DNA of 64,000 bases from Chara braunii (Eukaryota > Streptophyta > Charophyceae > Charales > Characeae). The position numbers and the translations under genes are program-made. Below, piece after piece: positions 26,201 through 31,870 of this stretch (position 1 is its first letter; every line of letters begins with the position of its first letter). The notes under the pieces are model-generated. The model made no database searches. It had not been told where the DNA came from and saw only the letters and a program-made list of their open reading frames with translations. Where the stretch lies: assembly GCA_003427395.1 (NCBI GenBank), contig BFEA01000112.1:2853647-2917646 (forward strand), in the 5' to 3' direction.

Positions 26201-26613
26201 GCGCCTTCTCTTCGATCCTTTGATAGGGTCGAGTCCCAAACTCTAAATTGTCTATACCATGCTGTGTTTCCTATATTTGTTTCCAACTCTGCGGCGAGCC
26301 TCCAGAGGCTCGCTAGAGGCCTTCGTCGGCTCTCGCAAGAGTCGAGCCTCTTGGGATAAGGTAAGGNATTGTTTTAGACATGTTCTGAANNATGTCGTAG
26401 TTCAAACTACATCCTCCACAAAGAAGTCAAAATCGNCGCACTTAACAGCCATTTGCTCTAACCACTGAGCTACTAGAGACCTTTCTATTGTCGTATTTTT
26501 TTGATAGTCTTTTGAAAATCTATCATATTTTGTTGAAAAGCATCTTGTCTTTTTACTTGAGTAGTCTTATGCATGGTAAGTACTATAGCTCCAATCTAGA
26601 CTTCGACACACAC

Positions 26614-26644
<31 letters not shown>

Positions 26645-29600
26645 ACACAAACACACACGCACACACCCACCCACACACACACTCCCGCAGTAGCTGGCGC
26701 ACATGTAAAATCTACACTTTTAGGGAGTTATAACCCCTCTCCCCTCCAGTTGATTTGTCGAAGTTCCAGCTGTTACGGTAGTTTCAGCTGTGTGGTTGCT
26801 TACATCGGAAGGGACGTTGTAAACAAACCCATCATGTCACGATGATCCATGATGCTCCTTCAGTCGTAGCTCCAGTAAGCTGCCTCGCTGAAGAGATGAT
26901 AGACCATGAGCATTTGTCGAATACTTCAGGCTCTCCGCGGTCATAACAAAACTACCACAGTACTCGCAATATGGGAGGACAAGAAGAAGGCGCAAGACCC
27001 AATATCTCCGGACAAGCAGAAATAACATCAAGAAACCGGAAATTTTCAGACCATGCAAGAGATGGCCTGAACAACGCAGGCACTCTCGGCGGAGATTCAG
27101 GATTTTTTTATTTATTTTTTATTTTTATTTTTATTTTTTATTTTTTATTTTATTTTTTTAAAGAAAGTTCGGAGCCGAAGAGGAAGAGGAAAATAAACAG
27201 ATTGAGCAACAAGACTGGAATGAACCACAAACCAGAGAAGGAGAAGACGGTGAATGTGCAGAAGATGGTGGAGATGGGAGACGTGCCGGGGGAGGGAGAA
27301 AGAAACGAAGGATATGGAGGGACATCGAGGGTACCGAAACTAATTGGCGCGCTGTAAGTCATGAGGGATAGGCCGAATAACGATGCACACCGTTGAGGAG
27401 AGTGATATTGATATCGGAAATAGAAAAAGAGAAAAAGTCACGCGACGAGTAGTCTTCCCGGCACGGGAAGGGCACCCCTTCAACATCAAAACGACATCCT
27501 ACCGCCTTCGCCCTAATAGAGGGCACGATAATTATAGCTGTACTTGGGCCAACTTTCGTTCTCGATACAGCAATAACGACGGTGACTTCTACTCGGAAGA
27601 AGAGGAGAGTTTGACGCGACGACAAGTGTTATGGTGGTGTGAAGGCTGAGAACAACAAAACGTTAGATGACCAAAATGGCGGAGGTGCCTATGGACAACC
27701 TTAAGGATTGAGGCTGAAAGGGGGTTAGATCGCGGAGTGTGGGTGGGAGAAGAGGGGGGGGTAGGAGAGGGAAGAGGAGAAAGACGCGGAGTGTGGGTGG
27801 GAGAAGAGGGGGGGGTAGGAGAGGGAAGAGGAGAAAGACGAAGGAAAAGTGGAGGTAGAACTAATGAAAAGATAGAAGGGACAAAATAGTAAGGGGAGGA
27901 AGAGGAGGAGGAGAAAGAGGGAGAAAAGTGGATGTAGAAAGGATGAGATGGGTAAAAGGAGCAAAAAGCCGGGCGGGGGGTGGTGGGGTTGGAAGGAGAG
28001 GAGGGGACAAACCTCCAGCCGCGAATGCGCTCACGTGCACACGAGCTTACTCTCCTGAGAGCATACACTCACGAGCATTTTTCTGGATGTATCTGGCCTC
28101 TTTTACGGTCGGGTTTGGACGCACTCGACCCCAATCTCGTCCACAGATGAGTTGAAAGAATCCTCGCTTCTTCCCCCCGAATACAACGGACGGTCATTAT
28201 AGCTGAATCTAGACTGAAAGATGCCTCAAATACAGCTACAATGACCGTACGTTGTACGCATACAGTCACGATCGTGATGTGCTGTACGACCTGCAGACTA
28301 CCCGTGGCGAAAGGTACGCTGAGATATATAGTCTGCAGGCCGTGCAGCGCTGCATCCATAAAACGCCTCCCCGTCGACGCCGGTATAATCGATAGAAACG
28401 CGGCAAGAATGATAGAGGAGGAGAAGAGAGAGAGAAAGAGAGAAAATAGGCGGAACGCCCCCTCCCCCGCCCGTTCTTGCGCGCCCGAATCACCGAGGAG
28501 AAACCATGCGGAAATGCAGAAATTTTGACAGGGAGATTATCCCAAAAAGAAAAGATACACGACCGCTCAAGAAGAGGGGGACGGTGACCTGGCAATGGGA
28601 ATCCATTAATCAGTTTGGACAAGCAGCTGCGGAAACTTCAAAGGGAAGAGGAAGAACAACAAAGGGACAGACAAAAAAGGGAAATGGAGGGGAAACAAAA
28701 CACAATGCACATCTCAATCCAGTGGAAATATGGTGATCGACCGTACGACTGTTCCGTTTCAGATAGAGGAAGAGGAAAGAGTAGCAGAAGTTGAAGAAAG
28801 CGGATGGAGAGCGGGAGGGTGGAGACGGAAGCCGGAGTGCGCAGCCATGGACGGGGAGCAGAGACGGGGACCAAAGAGCAGGCGGAGAGACGGGGCGACA
28901 GAGGCGAGGCGCGGGCGAGGCTAGAGGGGCAGCGAAGGAGAGGCAAAAAGGAAGGCCGAGGGGAAGGCAAAGAGGGAGAGGGGGACGCAGAAGGGGGAGG
29001 GGGAGGCTAGAGGGGAAGCAAAGGATAGGCAAAAGGGAAGGCCGAGGGTAGAGCAGAGGGGGGAGGGGGAGGCAGAAGGGGGACGGGGAAGCGGGAGGCA
29101 GAAGGGGAAGGCAGAGAGGGAACGGGGGATAGCTGCGAAAGACGAGAGAAGGAAACGGAGGGAGGCAGGGAGGAAAAGAGGGCGGTCCAGGCAAGACGGT
29201 GGGGAGATGGACAAGGGGAGTGGGGAGAGGGAAAAAAGATAACGGGAGAAGGTGGGGGTCATTCGTGATACGCCTCGTGGAAGAGCAGGAGGGAAAAAGA
29301 CGGGAGGGAGGTACAGGCGCCCTGGGGAAGGATAAGGAGGAAAGCAACGAGAAAGGGGACTGCGCGGGAAATGTACTCTGCCATATCCCGTGCATCACAT
29401 AGCACGAGATAGGAAGTGATATTGCAAGGAACCGCCGCAGTTTTGAGTTCATCCCTTTTTTCCCTTTTTTCTTTAAGTGCACAGAAGACGATGAATGGCG
29501 AAAGAGTAAAGAGCAAGATAGAACCCTTCAGCATAAAGGATTCCAAACCGTTATTAAAACTGATAGAATATTTCAAAAAATACACCCTGACTCATTACAT

Positions 29601-31278
29601 TCCCGCAAAGTTAACAAGATGAGCATATGTGTTAACTCATCAACGACAGACGCAACAGAAGCGTCTACCGTCATCACCCAAATGGAACGCACGGTCCCTA
29701 TCGTTGAATCTAGGCTGAAAGTTGCCCCACATACAGCTCTTGTGACCGTGCGCTCTTCGTGTGAAGACGAAGGGATTGGAGACGTTAATAGATGTTGCCG
29801 CAAGAAGAGATGAGCAAGAAGAAGAGAATCACGGGGAGAGAGAAGAATACCGTTCAAAAGGAAGGGGACAAGTGAGAGCTACGGGAAAGACGAATGAGAA
29901 TCTCAAATAGCGAAAGAATCGCCAGAGAAAGAGACCGTTCCGTTACTTCCAAAGACGGACGGTCGACAGACCTCTCCCTCTCTCCCACCTCTCCCTTTTC
30001 CTCATCCCTCTCACACTCCCCTTCATCCCTCTCTTCTCTCATCCTAAAGCCCTCCACCGTTCAGTAAAAAAGGAGGGAGGGGGCGAAGAGTGAAGAGGGA
30101 AATGGCAAGGAAAAGGAGAGGACAAAGGGAGAGAGGTAGGTGACTGGCTGAAAACCGAGCGGGAACGAACGAGAGCAAAAGACAAGCAGAGAAAAAGAGG
30201 AAAAAACAACAATGGCGAATGTAGAAAGGAAAAAAGAAAGGAGACAGGGGGAGAGGGGGGGGGAGAAGGGGGGGAAAGAAGGGGGGGGGGAAGGAGGAGG
30301 GGGAAGGGGGGGNTGGGGGGGAAGAGTACAGAATGCGAAAGGGGAGGGGGGAGCAGAGGGAGGGAGTGAGAGAAAGCTCAGGGAGTGTAGAAAAAATAAA
30401 GAAAAGAGAGAGAGGGGGAGGGGGGGAGGGGGGAGGGGAAAGGGGGGGGAGGAGGGGAGGAGGGAGAGGGGGAGGGGGGGGCGGGGGGGGGGGGAGAGAA
30501 AGCTCAGCGAGTGTAGAAAATAAAGAAAAGAGAGGGGGAGGGGGGGAGGGAAAGCACAGAATGCAAAAGGGGAGGGGAGAAGAGAGAGAGGGAGGGAGAG
30601 AAAAATCAGCTAGGGACGAAGAGACGGAGGGAACACAGACGAAAGAAAAGGAGAGCCGAGAAAAGAGAGTAGAACGACAGGGAGAGGAGGGAGAGAGAGG
30701 AAAAAAGACGGAGAAACCGTAAGGGAAGGAGAGAAAGGGAGCGAGAGAAGGAACCAAGGGGGAGGGAGACGCTGAGGGAACAGGGACCGAGGAACATGAG
30801 AGCGGAGATAAAACATTATGACCAATGCACCCGGTCGAGGAACACGCCACAAGAATTCGGGAAAGACAGCATAACGGCTGATGTGCATGGAACAAGGAGA
30901 GGATGACAACAAGGCTGTCTGGTGCGAGCAGAGCAGAGGCAAACGGGACGGTAGAGAAGACAAAAACAAGGAGGACGGTCTCCCACATACCTTAGAGACG
31001 TACACAGTTTCACGGATGACAACAAGGCTGGCTGGTGCAAGCAGAGCAGAGGGAAACGGGAGGGTAGAGAAGACAAAAACAAGGAGGATGGTCTCCGGTC
31101 TCTCACATACCTTTGTGACGTACACAGTCTCACACTCTTGCTTGCAAATACAACACTTGAAGTCGTTCATCACAAATCGAAGGCGGGCCGTGCATTCCGA
31201 GCAAACATCGCGATGTCCACAACGGCCGATAGCCACCCACAACAGCGGGCCCGCACAGACTGCGCAAAGATCTTCCAT
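8383..31278 (-). CDS. ZNF598/HEL2 homolog: ZNF598/Hel2-type RING and C2H2 zinc-finger E3 ubiquitin ligase, 7 coding exons
   Basis: Spliced model on the minus strand: 31278-31111, 20097-19732, 19009-18801, 17020-16972, 14929-14840, 13172-13110, 10431-8383, giving about 997 residues. Every junction is GT-AG and the frame stays open throughout. Residues 5-45 form a C3HC4 RING (C5, C8, C20, H22, C26, C29, C42, C45). Residues ~57-315 carry the C2H2 array with plant-family blocks such as [49 protein letters not shown] and [11 protein letters not shown] helical block (~620-705) and a RanBP2-type finger (~866-890) follow. Known role of the family: cytosolic E3 ligase that ubiquitinates small-subunit ribosomal proteins on collided ribosomes and starts quality control. 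I infer the same role here. The start is the ATG in context GGCCATGG; the frame upstream opens only with GTG. Seen from sequence: exons and motifs. From memory of plant homologs: the match. Family identity is very likely; exact 5' and 3' ends are not established. Confidence 0.9.
11208..11697. mobile_element. CTACC-type MITE, subfamily III, split by an insertion
   Basis: The left half (11208-11268) and right half (11655-11697) match the continuous copy at 16550-16664. About 385 bp separates them. A direct repeat of ~30 bp (around 11273 and 11578, TTTGCACCG core) lies in the separating segment. Confidence 0.65.
11777..11890. mobile_element. CTACCGTCTTC MITE, subfamily II
   Basis: Starts CTACCGTCTTCCCCAAACAT and ends in the near inverse. 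The outer ~30 bp on each side pair. The centre carries the subfamily's GAATGCATGCAT/ACAATC-type segment. Confidence 0.8.
12166..12295 (-). mobile_element. tRNA-derived SINE-like copy (family 2)
   Basis: On the minus strand TGGCTATAGTGG (12284-12273) is an A box and GGTTCGAATCC (12239-12229) a B box, about 35 bp apart, as in a tRNA. The region after the B box, including GTGGCTGATAAA, is shared with 12741-12806. It could also be read as a decayed tRNA-Leu/Ser-like gene; the shared tail favours a SINE. Confidence 0.6.
12325..12724. repeat. Tandem duplication of ~160-200 bp around (CA)n
   Basis: Segments 12325-12484 and 12515-12724 share TGGCTGTAGTGTCCTTCAAC, a CA run of different length, and a ~120-bp right part ending GGTATGATTTC. 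A short third start lies between them. Confidence 0.9.
12741..12806 (-). mobile_element. SINE-like copy (family 2) lacking the B box
   Basis: Matches the tail and central part of the copy at 12166-12295, but the ~20 bp with the B box is deleted. Confidence 0.55.
12890..12988. other. Assembly gap of 99 N
   Basis: The gap sits inside an A-rich AAAG-type low-complexity run in intron 6. Confidence 0.98.
13110..13172 (-). CDS. Exon 6 of the ZNF598/Hel2 homolog
   Basis: This exon encodes residues 295-315: [21 protein letters not shown]. It supplies the histidines that close the finger begun in exon 5 and the basic GGRMSRSQR signature. Acceptor CTGCAG|GT at 13174-13173; donor ACG|GTGAGT at 13109. 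Confidence 0.92.
13173..14839 (-). other. Intron 5 of the ZNF598 homolog
   Basis: A 1667-bp GT-AG intron with an inverted-repeat element (13563-13699), a local 29-bp duplication near 13796-13855 and a poly-A run near 14032-14055. No gene inside. Confidence 0.85.
13563..13699. mobile_element. MITE-like element, AAACCACC family
   Basis: TTAAACCACC at the left and GGTGGTTTAA at the right form the ends of a ~137-bp non-coding element related to 59-269. Confidence 0.5.
14840..14929 (-). CDS. Exon 5 of the ZNF598/Hel2 homolog
   Basis: This exon encodes residues 265-294 (30 codons): [20 protein letters not shown] and onward to TEADLK. It is the most conserved finger of the plant family. Acceptor GCGCAG|GA preceded by a T-rich tract, donor AAG|GTGGGT at 14839, both phase 0. 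Confidence 0.93.
15594..15818. mobile_element. MITE-like element, CCAGTACC ends, with internal duplication
   Basis: The left end GGACCACCAGTACCTTTCCC and the right end, inverse of AAACCAACCAGTACCTTTC, bracket ~225 bp. Inside, a ~63-bp unit beginning TTTCCCATTTGTCGG is duplicated in tandem (15607 and 15669). A short palindrome sits at the left edge. Confidence 0.55.
15861..16002. repeat. Direct repeat of ~36 bp, 106 bp apart
   Basis: TGGTAAGATGCATCCATCCG occurs at 15861 and 15967, each followed by TTGCTATTCATAGTA. The right copy lies inside the next element. Confidence 0.85.
15908..16080. mobile_element. MITE-like element, GGGCCTCGCCAC family
   Basis: GGGCCTCGCCAC at 15908 is mirrored by GTGGCGAGGCCC ending at 16080. 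Imperfect inverted similarity runs ~50 bp inward through GAATGCATCTTC. Partial relatives lie at 3997-4060 and 23739-24015. Confidence 0.65.
16352..16380 (-). ncRNA. Hammerhead ribozyme core (probably decayed)
   Basis: The minus strand reads CTGATGA, then GTCGG-TGAAACT-CCGAC as a 5-bp stem II with a 7-base loop, then GAAAC. These are the invariant hammerhead core elements. The expected cleavage-site strand and stem I are not found 5' of it, where a (TA)n run now lies. It lies in intron 4 on the gene's sense strand. Confidence 0.6.
16550..16664. mobile_element. CTACC-type MITE, subfamily III
   Basis: Starts CTACCTTCCTCACCAGAATA and ends with its near inverse GAAGAAGGTAG. Most of the 115 bp can fold back on itself. 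Confidence 0.8.
16972..17020 (-). CDS. Exon 4 of the ZNF598/Hel2 homolog, 49-base microexon
   Basis: This exon adds one base to finish an arginine codon, then 16 codons reading [16 protein letters not shown]. Plant homologs have the same aromatic-rich linker (QPGQYEYY-type) between the CHICQR finger and the DH-LCED finger. Acceptor GAAG|GG at 17022-17021; donor GAG|GTAATG at 16971. It is too short for an ORF scan, and it restores the frame exactly between exons 3 and 5, which supports it. Confidence 0.88.
17316..17356 (-). pseudogene. U6 snRNA central fragment
   Basis: The minus strand carries the U6 central segment (AGAAGATTAGCAT, CCCCTG, CAAGGATGA) with a 7-base internal duplication. Both ends are missing. 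It sits among units reading GGATACCTCTCAG and GCAGGTGTCACAT. Confidence 0.6.
17418..17516 (-). pseudogene. Near full-length U6 snRNA retrocopy with 17-bp target-site duplication
   Basis: The minus strand runs from the U6 5' hairpin (GTCCTTCGGGACATC) through ATACAGAGAAGATTAGCATG to GAGAAATGGTCCAAA, then an A-rich tail. ACGCAGGTGTCACATCT flanks it at 17381-17397 and 17517-17533. No U6-type upstream promoter is evident, so it is read as a retrocopy, not an active gene. Confidence 0.88.
17568..17649 (-). pseudogene. 3'-truncated U6 snRNA retrocopy with poly-A tail
   Basis: The minus strand matches U6 from its 5' end (GTCTTTCGGTACATCC) to ATAAATCG. It then passes straight into a ~17-base A run, so the U6 3' end is missing. 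No exact target-site duplication was found. Confidence 0.82.
18096..18377. repeat. Minisatellite, three near-identical 94-bp copies
   Basis: GTTACGCGAGCAGAGAAGTC begins at 18096, 18190 and 18284. I saw no differences between copies when reading them. A poly-C run follows at 18384-18405. Confidence 0.95.
18495..18549. repeat. (CT)n(CA)n microsatellite
   Basis: A CT run to ~18520, then CA. Another CT run lies at 18580-18600. Confidence 0.95.
18801..19009 (-). CDS. Exon 3 of the ZNF598/Hel2 homolog: C2H2 fingers
   Basis: This exon encodes residues 179-247 plus two bases of residue 248. It begins [17 protein letters not shown], contains [21 protein letters not shown] and ends EHYSCHICQ. These are zinc-finger cores of the Hel2 family. 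Acceptor CATAG|GT, donor CAAAG|GTATGT at 18800. It ends in phase 2, which fits exon 4 starting with a single completing base. Confidence 0.92.
19010..19731 (-). other. Intron 2 of the ZNF598 homolog
   Basis: A 722-bp GT-AG intron with an inverted-repeat element (19237-19337) and a 28-bp tandem duplication (19361 and 19389, core AGAGACTCTAGGCTGGAGCT). Confidence 0.88.
19237..19337. mobile_element. Short inverted-repeat element, 21-bp arms
   Basis: TGGCTGGCTGAACTG then TGAACC (19237-19257) is matched by its inverse at 19317-19337 with one mismatch. The 59-bp centre is non-coding. Confidence 0.65.
19732..20097 (-). CDS. Exon 2 of the ZNF598/Hel2 homolog
   Basis: This exon encodes residues 57-178 (122 codons, phase 0 at both ends). 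It opens with [12 protein letters not shown], which in plant homologs follows the RING directly. It holds a C-x2-C pair (CVMC), a serine/glycine-rich loop, the segment [10 protein letters not shown], and ends DICLEGRK. Acceptor TGCAG|GC at 20099-20098; donor AAAG|GTTTGT at 19731. Confidence 0.92.
20231..20335. repeat. (CT)n(CA)n microsatellite
   Basis: A CT run followed by CA runs with small interruptions. Confidence 0.95.
20518..20790. repeat. Four dispersed copies of a ~22-bp motif
   Basis: ACTGTCATCTTCTGAGAA or a one-base variant occurs near 20524, 20605, 20645 and 20767. A second motif (AAGGATNTTTCC.GATACCAT) is interspersed. Confidence 0.75.
21091..21335. repeat. Two tandem copies of a ~124-bp unit
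   Basis: TTGGATTCGAGTCTAGCATA begins near 21100 and 21224. Both copies continue through CACTCCCCTAAATGTATCTG. Confidence 0.88.
21504..21611. repeat. 108-bp perfect palindrome without spacer
   Basis: The 54 bases 21504-21557 are the exact reverse complement of 21558-21611, centred on ATGCAT. I compared the arms base by base and found no mismatch. Confidence 0.97.
21691..21805. mobile_element. CTACCGTCTTC MITE, subfamily II
   Basis: CTACCGTCTTCCACTAAACA at the left is mirrored by GAAGAAGACGGTAG at the right. The centre has CTTGTATACATTCAG. Confidence 0.8.
21843..22160. mobile_element. Fragmented CTACCGTCTTC MITEs, subfamily I
   Basis: A left fragment (21843-21884), a central fragment (about 22050-22080, TCTGGACTGAAAGTTGGGCC) and a left-plus-centre fragment (22084-22160). 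All match the complete copy that follows. Confidence 0.7.
22178..22288. mobile_element. CTACCGTCTTC MITE, subfamily I, complete
   Basis: A 111-bp copy from CTACCGTCTTCACCTGAGTA to its inverse GGTGAAGACGGTAG. Arms of ~45 bp pair around a short centre (CTGGACTGAAAGTTG-type). Confidence 0.88.
22285..22400. mobile_element. CTACCGTCTTC MITE, subfamily II
   Basis: Abuts the previous copy and appears to share its terminal bases. It ends GGGGAAGATGGTAG. The centre contains GTATACAAGCCATCTTTCCG. Confidence 0.75.
22692..22802. mobile_element. CTACCGTCTTC MITE, subfamily II
   Basis: A 111-bp copy with ends CTACCGTCTTCCCCCAAACA and GGGGAAAGACGGTAG and the internal GAAATATAGCTTGTATACAT. Confidence 0.85.
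23069..24113. mobile_element. Foldback-like element with 33-bp terminal repeat arrays
   Basis: On the left, a ~33-bp unit (CAGTCCTGATGTGTCTGGTC core) recurs at least six times from 23069 to 23510, mixed with a longer unit containing TTCAAGACGTTCGACGAG. The right end (24040-24113) has about two copies of the same units in inverted orientation. The middle holds a duplicated ~150-bp segment (23683 and 23830) with poly-C. Confidence 0.6.
24238..25018 (-). mobile_element. SINE-like copy (family 1) split by a 679-bp insertion
   Basis: The B-box part lies at ~24238-24270 and the rest at 24950-25018. The intact relative at 25255-25375 is continuous across the break. CTGTATTTC occurs on both sides of the insert (24262-24270 and 24950-24958), a 9-bp target-site duplication. 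The insert has no obvious terminal inverted repeat. Confidence 0.6.
25060..25161 (+). pseudogene. U6 snRNA retrocopy with 15-bp target-site duplication
   Basis: Matches U6 from CCTTCGGGACATC to GAGAAATGGTCCAA and a T run. It lacks two bases in the ACAGAGAAG segment and has a small insertion in TGCGC-CAAGG. AAAAAGAAGTCTTGT flanks it at 25045-25059 and 25172-25186. Confidence 0.88.
25255..25375 (-). mobile_element. tRNA-derived SINE-like copy (family 1)
   Basis: The minus strand has TAACTTAGTGGG (A-box-like) and GGAGTTCGAATCC (B box, 25285-25273). The sequence downstream on the minus strand, GAAGTCGTCACGAAATAGGG, recurs 3' of related copies near 24.2 and 25.4 kb. Confidence 0.6.
25444..26087. 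repeat. 39-bp minisatellite with CA runs and a 50-N gap
   Basis: CCAATCTAGACTTCCACACA recurs with a 39-bp period (for example GCAGCACACT at 25748 and 25787). Ns fill 25841-25890. The array resumes at 26589 after the organelle-derived insert. Confidence 0.9.
26090..26588 (-). pseudogene. Organelle-derived insert: trnN(GUU) 5' half with group II intron
   Basis: Minus strand from ~26483: TCTCTAG, TA, GCTC-AGTGGTTA-GAGC and an anticodon loop CTGTTAA, matching tRNA-Asn(GUU) to position 38. It continues into GTGCG, the group II 5' consensus. At 26144-26111 lies a 34-base domain V hairpin with AGCCGT, a GAAA-type loop region and ACGTACGGTT. The 3' exon is missing: repeat DNA starts ~20 bases after domain V. 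Four isolated Ns (26367, 26390-26391, 26436) lie inside. Mitochondrial origin is more likely than plastid, by inference. Confidence 0.8.
26111..26144 (-). ncRNA. Group II intron domain V
   Basis: Minus strand: GAGCCGTATGCAATGAAAG followed by TTGCACGTACGGTTC. It folds as the standard 34-nt domain V, with GAGCCGTATGCAA paired to TTGCACGTACGGTTC around GAAA and a two-base bulge. Confidence 0.93.
26589..26690. repeat. 39-bp minisatellite remnant plus CA run
   Basis: Resumes with CCAATCTAGACTTCGACACA and passes into CA. It continues the array to the left of the insert. Confidence 0.85.
27499..27606. mobile_element. CTACC-type MITE, diverged
   Basis: CTACCGCCTTCGCCCTAATA at the left; the right end TCTACTCGGAAGAAGAG is a decayed inverse. 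The centre has TAATTATAGCTGTACTTGGG. Confidence 0.6.
28165..28257. mobile_element. CTACC-type MITE, subfamily III, ends truncated
   Basis: CCCCGAATACAACGGACGGT through AATGACCGTACGTTGTA matches the arms of 16550-16664; the outermost ends are lost. Confidence 0.65.
29664..29771. mobile_element. CTACCGTC MITE, subfamily I-like
   Basis: CTACCGTCATCACCCAAATG on the left and its decayed inverse on the right. The centre ATCTAGGCTGAAAGTTGCCC matches subfamily I. Confidence 0.75.
30901..31133. repeat. Tandem duplication (113-120 bp) across the exon 1 splice donor
   Basis: 30901-31013 and 31014-31133 are copies. Each contains the end of exon 1 and a GTATGTG donor (31110 and 30990). The distance between donors is 120 bp, and the frame stays open from one to the other. 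Confidence 0.92.
31111..31278 (-). CDS. Exon 1 of the ZNF598/Hel2 homolog: RING domain
   Basis: This exon encodes residues 1-56, starting MEDLCAVC and ending VYVTK. The spacing C-x2-C-x11-C-x-H-x3-C-x2-C-x12-C-x2-C is a complete RING with no missing ligand. The donor reads AAG|GTATGTG at 31110, phase 0. The ATG at 31278 has a strong context, and the RING lies right at the N terminus as in plant members. The last ~25 coding bases and the donor are duplicated just downstream (see 30901-31133). Confidence 0.9.
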
Positions 31279-31302
31279 GGCCGGATCGCCAGACACAACC
31301 AC

Positions 31303-31551
31303 CTACCCTTTCGCCTTCTCCCCCTCTGTCGCCCACCTTGCCCAAGATTGTCAGATGCCCTTGTGACACAGAGAGAGAGAGAGAGATGGAAAAGGGCCGT
31401 CCTCTCCTACACACGCAGAAACACGGTCTCTCTACCTACTGCCACGTGGTGAAGCTGCTTTCACTCTGAATCTGCTGCCGTCGTTAACGGTGTTTTCCCT
31501 CCAAAGCTCCCGCCGATTCGTCCGCTTACACACCAACGTTACGCGCCTCCC

Positions 31552-31604
<53 letters not shown>

Positions 31605-31666
31605 CGTCGCCCCCCCAACCCGCACAGTTCCCACTACGGAAAAGCAGGTTGACGTGGCAGACTACG

Positions 31667-31746
<80 letters not shown>

Positions 31747-31870
31747 GCGTCGCCCCCCCAACCCCCACAGCTCCCAGTACGGGAAAGCAGGCTGACGTGG
31801 CAGACTACAACCTTGGCGAGATGCGCAAAGTCCTAATTCCTGTGCGCGCGTGAAGATCGACAAATACGTG
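31303..31870 (-). promoter_or_regulatory. Probable promoter/5' UTR of the ZNF598 homolog
   Basis: Lies directly upstream of the start codon. It holds two long CT (AG on the sense strand) runs at 31554-31597 and 31669-31740, each followed by a duplicated ~70-bp block. Each block contains TGACGTGG (31650-31657 and 31793-31800), an ACGT-core site of the kind plant bZIP factors bind. No clear TATA box or start site was identified. Confidence 0.4.
31554..31812. repeat. Duplicated (CT)n block, 143-bp period
   Basis: CT runs of ~44 and ~72 bases, each followed by a near-identical ~70-bp flank (GTCGCCCCCCCAACCC through GACGTGGCAGACTAC). Confidence 0.92.

Larger units (their letters stand above)
27720..30800. 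repeat. ~3-kb G/A-rich (polypurine on +) region
   Basis: The plus strand is dominated by G and A. A 55-bp unit is duplicated at 27731-27840, and GGAGGGGGAGG-type repeats run from 28790 to 29350 and 30230 to 30760. A few ordinary segments, including MITEs, interrupt it. The long minus-strand frames here (Pro/Leu/Ser-rich) come from this composition. Confidence 0.85.
20098..31110 (-). other. Intron 1 of the ZNF598 homolog, 11,013 bp
   Basis: A GT-AG intron between the RING exon and exon 2. It carries at least seven MITEs, a 108-bp palindrome, a foldback-like element, SINE-like copies, a U6 retrocopy, an organelle-derived insert and a long polypurine (+ strand) tract. Long frames inside it are low-complexity. 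Confidence 0.85.

Noticed and set aside
26837-27058. Possible extra zinc-finger exon (YCEYC segment) in intron 1
   Set aside because: Only one C-x2-C pair, no His partners at finger spacing, and no convincing splice sites; exons 1 and 2 already join in phase.
28610-29482. 290-codon minus-strand frame rich in Pro, Leu and Ser
   Set aside because: It lies in the polypurine tract of intron 1; strand composition alone removes stop codons. No domain is visible.
30044-30988. 314-codon minus-strand frame, poly-Pro and Ser/Phe runs
   Set aside because: Same low-complexity cause, crosses an N, and overlaps the duplicated splice-donor region.
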